Assembly: GCA_008711295.1 (NCBI GenBank)
Contig: VUYV01000102.1
Coordinates: forward strand, 1,515,921-1,579,920
DNA from: Anarhynchus alexandrinus
Lineage: Eukaryota; Chordata; Aves; Charadriiformes; Charadriidae
Length of the DNA stretch: 64,000 nucleotides
Reading direction: 5' to 3'
Shown: positions 58,401 to 64,000 of the stretch, one piece after another
Layout: each line of letters starts with the position of its first letter
Numbering within the stretch: position 1 is the stretch's first letter
The notes under the pieces: generated by a model
What the model saw: the letters and a program-made list of their open reading frames with translations, nothing else
Told to the model about the DNA's origin: nothing
Database searches by the model: none
Translations under genes and position numbers: made by a program

Positions 58401-61400
58401 TTTCCCACAAAAATTTTGTGACATCTACTGCTAGCTTTACCAAGAAGGTAAGTTGTTCTAACCTTCCAAAATAGAGAACACAGATTTTTTCCAGGACCAT
58501 CCTTCAGATAAAATAATTTGATGCTAGAATAACTTCATGTATATGGGCCTTATTCCTTATTGGAAGAAACTAGAAGGTGTAAGAAGCCAAGGCATTCTTT
58601 TGAAAGTTTTTTCCTTGTAATGAATCTTAGGCGACTTGATGAGTAAATTATATTCTCCTGAATAAATGAGGAACTAGAGAGACAATTTAGGCATGTCCCC
58701 CGATAAGAGGAAATAAAGCAGGTGGTCTTTGTAAGATGTCATATTAAATCACATAGTTTAACCTGCCATAAATCTGTTGATGATTGATATACGGATTTAT
58801 CTATTTCACTTTGTACTCTACAAAATCAAGATCCTAACAGAAGACTCTTTGCATAGAAACAGTCTGTTAGTGAAAGTGAGTAAAAAAATACACAGAAGCA
58901 ATACAGCTAATGGCATTGTGTGACTGGCTCTGATTGGTAATTTCATATAATCCCCCTGAGTTCTTTACTGTATACAAGCATTGAATTTATGTTACTTGCA
59001 GGTAGCTGCTTTGTCTGTCAGCTATTTTTAATATTATAAAATAATAGACCTGACTAGATGAGTCTTTATGTCTTATATGATCTTGGATAGATTCTATTAC
59101 CTCAATTTGTGTAGCCATCCCAAGCTCTCATGCTGTTATATTAACCTCCATAGATGGCTGACTATAATTTTACTCTAATCTAAGTGTCCAGAATTCAAAA
59201 TCTGAACATAGCATGTCAGCTATGATTTCAGATCTCTCTCTTTTTCTTAGGAATGAGGTGTTTTAAGGAATGTAGACCAGAGGGGGTCTGGTATAAGATT
59301 TGCTTTTACATTAAATAAAGGCCAAAAAACAGGATTAAGAAATGAAAGAAGACACATTCATCTCTGTGACACAGATGTATTGAAGGAATATGTGAGAGAT
59401 CACCTATCCAGGGAACTTCTGAAATTTTCCTTCTATTATTTTATTCTGTAGAGTGGATCCTGGCAAAAAATAGTGAGATTTTGAATGAGGTTAGTGAGAT
59501 ACAGTTAAGCCTCTATTTGCATAATGTTACTACAGGAATAGAAGTATCCACAGGCTCTATATAAATGATACAGAGAAGTGCCTAAAAAGCCAGTGAAACT
59601 AAATTCAGGAAGGTATTTAGGGAGTTTCTTCCTTTCTTTCACACCAGTTGCTAACTTTTTTCAGTTTCTTGGATATCCTGAATGCTGATACAGACAGAGG
59701 AGTCTTGAGGATTTTCTGCAGTAAAGGATCAAACCAGGATTCAGATGGAAAAGAAAAAAAGTTTTTGCTTTACCTTTGGACACTTGTTCCTCTTCTGATG
59801 TTGCCCCTTAAATGGGACTTTGTATGTTGCATTAGCTACAGTAAATCAATATGGGTGGGTATCAACAAGGTTAATTATTTTGTCTGTTTCACTGAGTAGA
59901 TGAAAGATTAAAATAATTATCTCCTATTCAAAAGCATGTGCACAAAGCACCAGTTTGCACTGTACCATATGAACTAAAAAGAAAAATTCTGCCACTGACT
60001 TTGTAATTTCCTTTCCAAAATCCTTCATATCTTTCTTCCACTTTATGCATTTGTCTCACTTAGAATCCTTGAAGTTCACAAAATTTAAATAAAACACAAC
60101 CAGTGGACCTTTTAGATAAATGTTGCTTTGTTCCTTTTATTCTTAAAAAAAAAAAAAAAAAAGGAAAGAATTATTTACATTTGAAGGAGTTTCATATACT
60201 GCCATAACTCTAATTCTGTATGGGCTGAAAGTTTTCAAGAGCGGGGCAGAGGCAAAGTGTGTAACACATTTTACTTCAGAAAGGTATTAAAAGATGCATA
60301 ACAAACAGCAAAGCAAACTTAATGAGTCTAACAAAACCAAAATCTCCATTTAGAGAAAACCAATAAATCTGAACATTCACAAATGCAAATAGTGACGTTG
60401 GAATTTAGCGTTCTTTGTGTAACGTTCTGTACCCATATTCTGTTAGTTTCATTTCAGCAGCAACACTGAGCTCGTGTTATAAGATCACAATGCCTGATCC
60501 TGCAATATTATCCTCATGGGAAAGGAGGAAAGAAGCAAAAAAAGGATAGGTGATTTTGCTTCTCCAGTGAACCTGACTGAAGGCAACAGTTCTACGTGGG
60601 TGCAAAGGTGGTTCTAGACAGACAAGAAATACACGACTGTATGACACTAGGAGATAAAAATCCGCCCAAAATGAAGAAACTGAATATGAGGAACTGTAGT
60701 ATCGTACAGTAACCCACCAACTGCTTCAGTCACAAGGAAACAAATTTAAGTGCCTTCTGATCTTCTTATGTGCAAAGAACTGGAGGGAATCAGACAGGTT
60801 TTTTCTTCCCTGTAATTCCAATATTTTTGTACTACTAGTTAGTTTCATGCAAAATGTATTATTATATGACATTAATGATTCCTTTGTTGCATTTCATATT
60901 CAAATGTATTAAAATGCAAAACAAGTAATCAGTCAAAATTTTCTTCATTCTCTCTCTGTATGGGTAACTGTACAGATATCTACCTTCTTCTTTCTCATGT
61001 ATTTATTTCTGGTTATGCAAAAAAATATCATTATATTTCTTAGTGATTATTATGGATAGCTTATTCTCTGAGGACAACGTAAAGATTTTTAGGTCCAATT
61101 TGGAAACAGGGAGGGAGTCGACTTTGGAAATAAGTTTCAAGAATCTTGTGTATACATAATGCAGAGTATAAAGCAAACTTTAAGCTGATGAAGTCAGTGA
61201 AAGGGCCAGACACTTAATATCTGTATGGATTCACACCTAGTTTCCCACTATTTTATTCTTTGTCATTCTCTGATGCAACACATCTCAATTTAGCATCATC
61301 TGTGAGTTTCATTAATGTGATATTTTAACTCCGTTCTAAATTATTAATGAAGATGTCAGATAAAGAAGGAGGCTGAAACCTTCTACACTAGTATGCCCCT

Positions 61401-61620
61401 AGACATCTCTCCCTATCTGATAAGTTGTCGTTCATCATTAACTACTGTTTATGGCTATTGGGCTACTTTTCATGCTGTATCATACGGTTTGTATCCAAGG
61501 AAATTTGATTTTTCAAAGTAATATTTCACAAGATGGTGTACCAAATGCTTTGCTAAGATGTGGATTTGTTCTGTTTGCAGAACTGCATTTCCTTTAGTCA
61601 CCAATTATGTTATTTCACCC
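55426..61620. other. AT-rich intergenic DNA
   Basis: No dispersed repeat or supported gene. Contains a 14-base tandem (tgtccatttttctt, twice, at about 57771-57798) and an A-rich run at 60145-60165. Open frames at 57202-57498 and 59648-59899 begin at non-ATG codons and lack homology. Confidence 0.4.
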
Positions 61621-61623
61621 AAA

Positions 61624-61678
61624 AAAGCATTCATGCTTTGCCTGTAAAAAAAAATCAATGTTTATTAGAAAACATTGA
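61624..61678. repeat. Two adjacent short stem-loops
   Basis: aaagcat/atgcttt (61624-61630 with 61633-61639) is followed by tcaatgttt/aaacattga (61655-61663 with 61670-61678, loop of six). Both stems are perfect, but short and AT-rich. Confidence 0.6.
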
Positions 61679-62417
61679 CTATTTTTCATGCTTTCATTAT
61701 CCTCACTTACTTTAGTAGTTAAGGTGTGCAAGAGTAAGGATCCTAAAATGCCTCATGCTTATAATCCACTTTTAAATGAATTAATAATTCTTTATAATAT
61801 CATTTTCTCTTGGTCTAACTGAAGAGACTTACCCACTTAAAAATATATTGGTGTTTTTAAGTTAATTTATAGAACATTAGATATCTTTTCTAGTACTGAA
61901 TGCTACAAGATATTTACATTTATAAAGCTGTTTATTTGTATATAAACTGTATAGGTAACTTTAAAAAACTGTCAGACTTCTTTATATGTAATGCCAATAC
62001 AATTAAACAGATGACCATGTGGACTGTCATCTAACATTCTGCATTTTCCTTTATGTGCCACTTGAATGAACTTTCAAGAAAATAATTTCTTTTCATTTAT
62101 ATTATTCAAAAATCAATGTTAACTTGTTTTGTGGAAACTAAAATTTGTTTCAAGATCTTAATACTGTCAAAACTGAATGCAGAGTAAACACTGTATACAA
62201 CGGTAACTTCTAGTTTTCTTTCCTTGTGTTATTTTTTCAAACAACAATGGATGTTGTTTTACTTTAATCTAATACAATTAATTTATTTGTGAAATCCACA
62301 AGAGGAAATACTATATATAATAAAAATAAATTAAACAAAAAAAGAGAAGAACATAATTGTATTACCTTATTGCAACAGTGGTGCTACTATTTGTCAGTTC
62401 AAACATGATATAATATG

Positions 62418-62451
62418 TATGGAGATAAGTATATAAGTATATATCTCCATA
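62418..62451. repeat. 10-bp perfect hairpin in an AT-rich repeat
   Basis: tatggagata (62418-62427) pairs with tatctccata (62442-62451), loop of 14. A further direct copy of gtatggagat follows at 62456-62465. Confidence 0.6.
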
Positions 62452-62465
62452 TAAGTATGGAGATC

Positions 62466-64000
62466 AAATTATTCCTACTCAGCAGTAGATTTAATACCTA
62501 AATTAGGAGCCTAGTCAGCTTAAGTTCCATCTTTAGTCAATCGAAAAAGGTAGAGGGCCCTTCCAGAAGGTACTTTTATCTCATGTGCAATCTGAACTGC
62601 TTCTTCAATGTGCTTATCTCTCCTGGTTGACATGAAAGGGAGTCTGAGCTGGCTAGGCTGCACAGTTAATTTGTGCAGTCAGGCAGGAATATTTCGTGGT
62701 CTGCAATGTCTTTTACTCTGATGTATCATCAGGCTTTTAAGAGGTGTGCCTGGGGTCCATGCACAGTGGCAGTGGTCAGTAAAGGCAGCACAGTGTTTCC
62801 TGGGTACTGGCCTTCCCCTTTGCTTCTGGCTTGGGGCTTCAAAGCACTTCTGATTTGGGCCAGTAGATAACTATTCTCCAGGGGCTGCTCCACTTGGCCT
62901 CCCAAGCTATGTTTCTGTCCAACAGTAGGGTATTTTTATGGTTCCCCATACCATCTGAGAAGCTCTTCAGCTCCTGGTCACTTCCTCACCAAGAGATGTC
63001 AAGGTTTAGGATGAAAAACTACAATGTATTAACAGAAACATATGCTACACTCAATTAGCCAGAGTGCTGAGCTCTTTCACTGCAATACTTCATTGTTTCC
63101 TTTGCCCTTTTTTATTTTTTGGATTCCTCATTTCTGTGAAATACCATCTTTCCTTTGGCATGTTATGTAGTGGCAGAGAAGTTAATAGCTGAGAAGAAAA
63201 GCAGAGCGTGGGTACTGTTGCGTTCAAAAATGCTTTTGAAATGAGTGCATAGTAGCTGAACCTCACAGCTTGTTGGTTTTGGATAACTTGTTTAGGGGGC
63301 TACTGTGGATAAAAAAAGCAACATAGAGAGCAGGGAAGTGGCAGTAACTGCAGTTTCTCTTCTCATTTCCAGTCATGGGGAGGCACTTACGATAATTACC
63401 AGCAAAGTGGAAAACCCAGCTGGAATTCTGAGCAATTTCTTTTTTCTGTACTTTATCTTTATTAAATTGTTATATTTCCGTCAGGTTTTTGCTGGCATTA
63501 GGCATAACAAGAGAGAGCAAAAAGGACAGAAGTGAAAATTGTCACAGCAGGATGCCTAAAGTTGCATTCCTTAATCTTCATCTGGGCACCCAAGTAAAAG
63601 CAGAGTGATTTTGAAAGGTGCTGAGAATCTTCAAGCTTTGTTGTCTGCTATAAATTTAATAGATCAGCAGCACCCCTGAAAGTCAGACTGTTAGGTTTAC
63701 TTGTGGTACGGTATTGTAGCTTCCAATACCTAGATTTACACACTTGTGGGTAGCTTCTTTTGATTCCTTGTATTTAGCCTAAATCTTACTTTATTATTTT
63801 ATTTTCTTAGCACTGATCTTTTACTACAACAAAAAACTCAAGCAAAATATAAATGGTACGTATTTAGTGAATATAATTAGTTTATTGTAGTTACCACTGA
63901 GGCAAAGGTAAGAGTGTACTGCTTAGACAGTTATCAGAACAAAGGTCAACAACACAATACTGTGCATAGTGAATGTTTTAACAGGGTTTCATCTAGGTTG
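62466..64000. other. Intergenic DNA, nothing recognised
   Basis: The 62540-62960 part is richer in G and C than the rest but shows no known repeat or exon structure. The remainder is AT-rich. Confidence 0.4.

Noticed and set aside
1..64000. CRISPR arrays, operons, toxin or phage-like systems
   Set aside because: No regularly spaced repeats, no ribosome-binding sites and no dense coding. CR1 and LTR content place the window in a bird genome.

Overview
This 64 kb window looks like AT-rich, gene-poor bird nuclear DNA. The main evidence is at least eleven copies or fragments of CR1, the dominant avian non-LTR retrotransposon. Several end in the typical 3' tail (ATTCTATGATT-like words), and their translations contain recognisable ORF2 reverse-transcriptase and C-terminal blocks. 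A solo LTR of a type familiar from many bird genomes lies at 3616-4178. I find no complete protein-coding gene, no tRNA or rRNA gene, no CRISPR array and nothing prokaryotic. The window reads as part of a gene desert or a very long intron. Most open frames are short, begin at non-ATG codons, or are CR1 remnants.

Layout. 0.4-1.8 kb: a plus-strand CR1 lies inside an older minus-strand CR1. 3.4-4.2 kb: a CR1 endonuclease fragment abuts the solo LTR. 9-11.6 kb: two plus-strand CR1 copies, the second split near its 3' end by about 0.7 kb of unidentified sequence. 17.0-17.3 kb: a G19 run, a 46-base assembly gap and a broken CR1. 19.9-21.1 kb: a long minus-strand CR1 covering the reverse-transcriptase region but lacking its 3' end. 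40.8-42.3 kb: two minus-strand CR1 pieces, one joining ORF1 esterase-type sequence in frame to the late part of ORF2. 43.1-44.4 kb: a plus-strand CR1 with 3' end expanded into a TTCTA microsatellite. 45.5 and 52.2 kb: minus-strand CR1 3' ends. The long stretches between these (12.4-17 kb, 21.3-32 kb, 35-40 kb, 53-64 kb) are AT-rich single-copy-looking DNA.

Possible genes. A few open frames sit next to good splice signals: an ATG exon with signal-peptide-like start at 6245-6414, a terminal-exon-like frame at 12213-12379 with a nearby AATAAA, exon-like segments at 32590-32774, 40521-40624 and 55321-55425 (plus), and 3065-3285 (minus). I recognise none of them, and chance frames of this size are expected in 64 kb. 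They are offered as candidates only. No novel multi-gene system is visible. The most useful leads are the CR1 ORF1/ORF2 fusion copy, the unidentified insertion at 10.8-11.55 kb, the candidate secreted-peptide exon, and a 63-bp duplication ending at a single N, which looks like an assembly problem.
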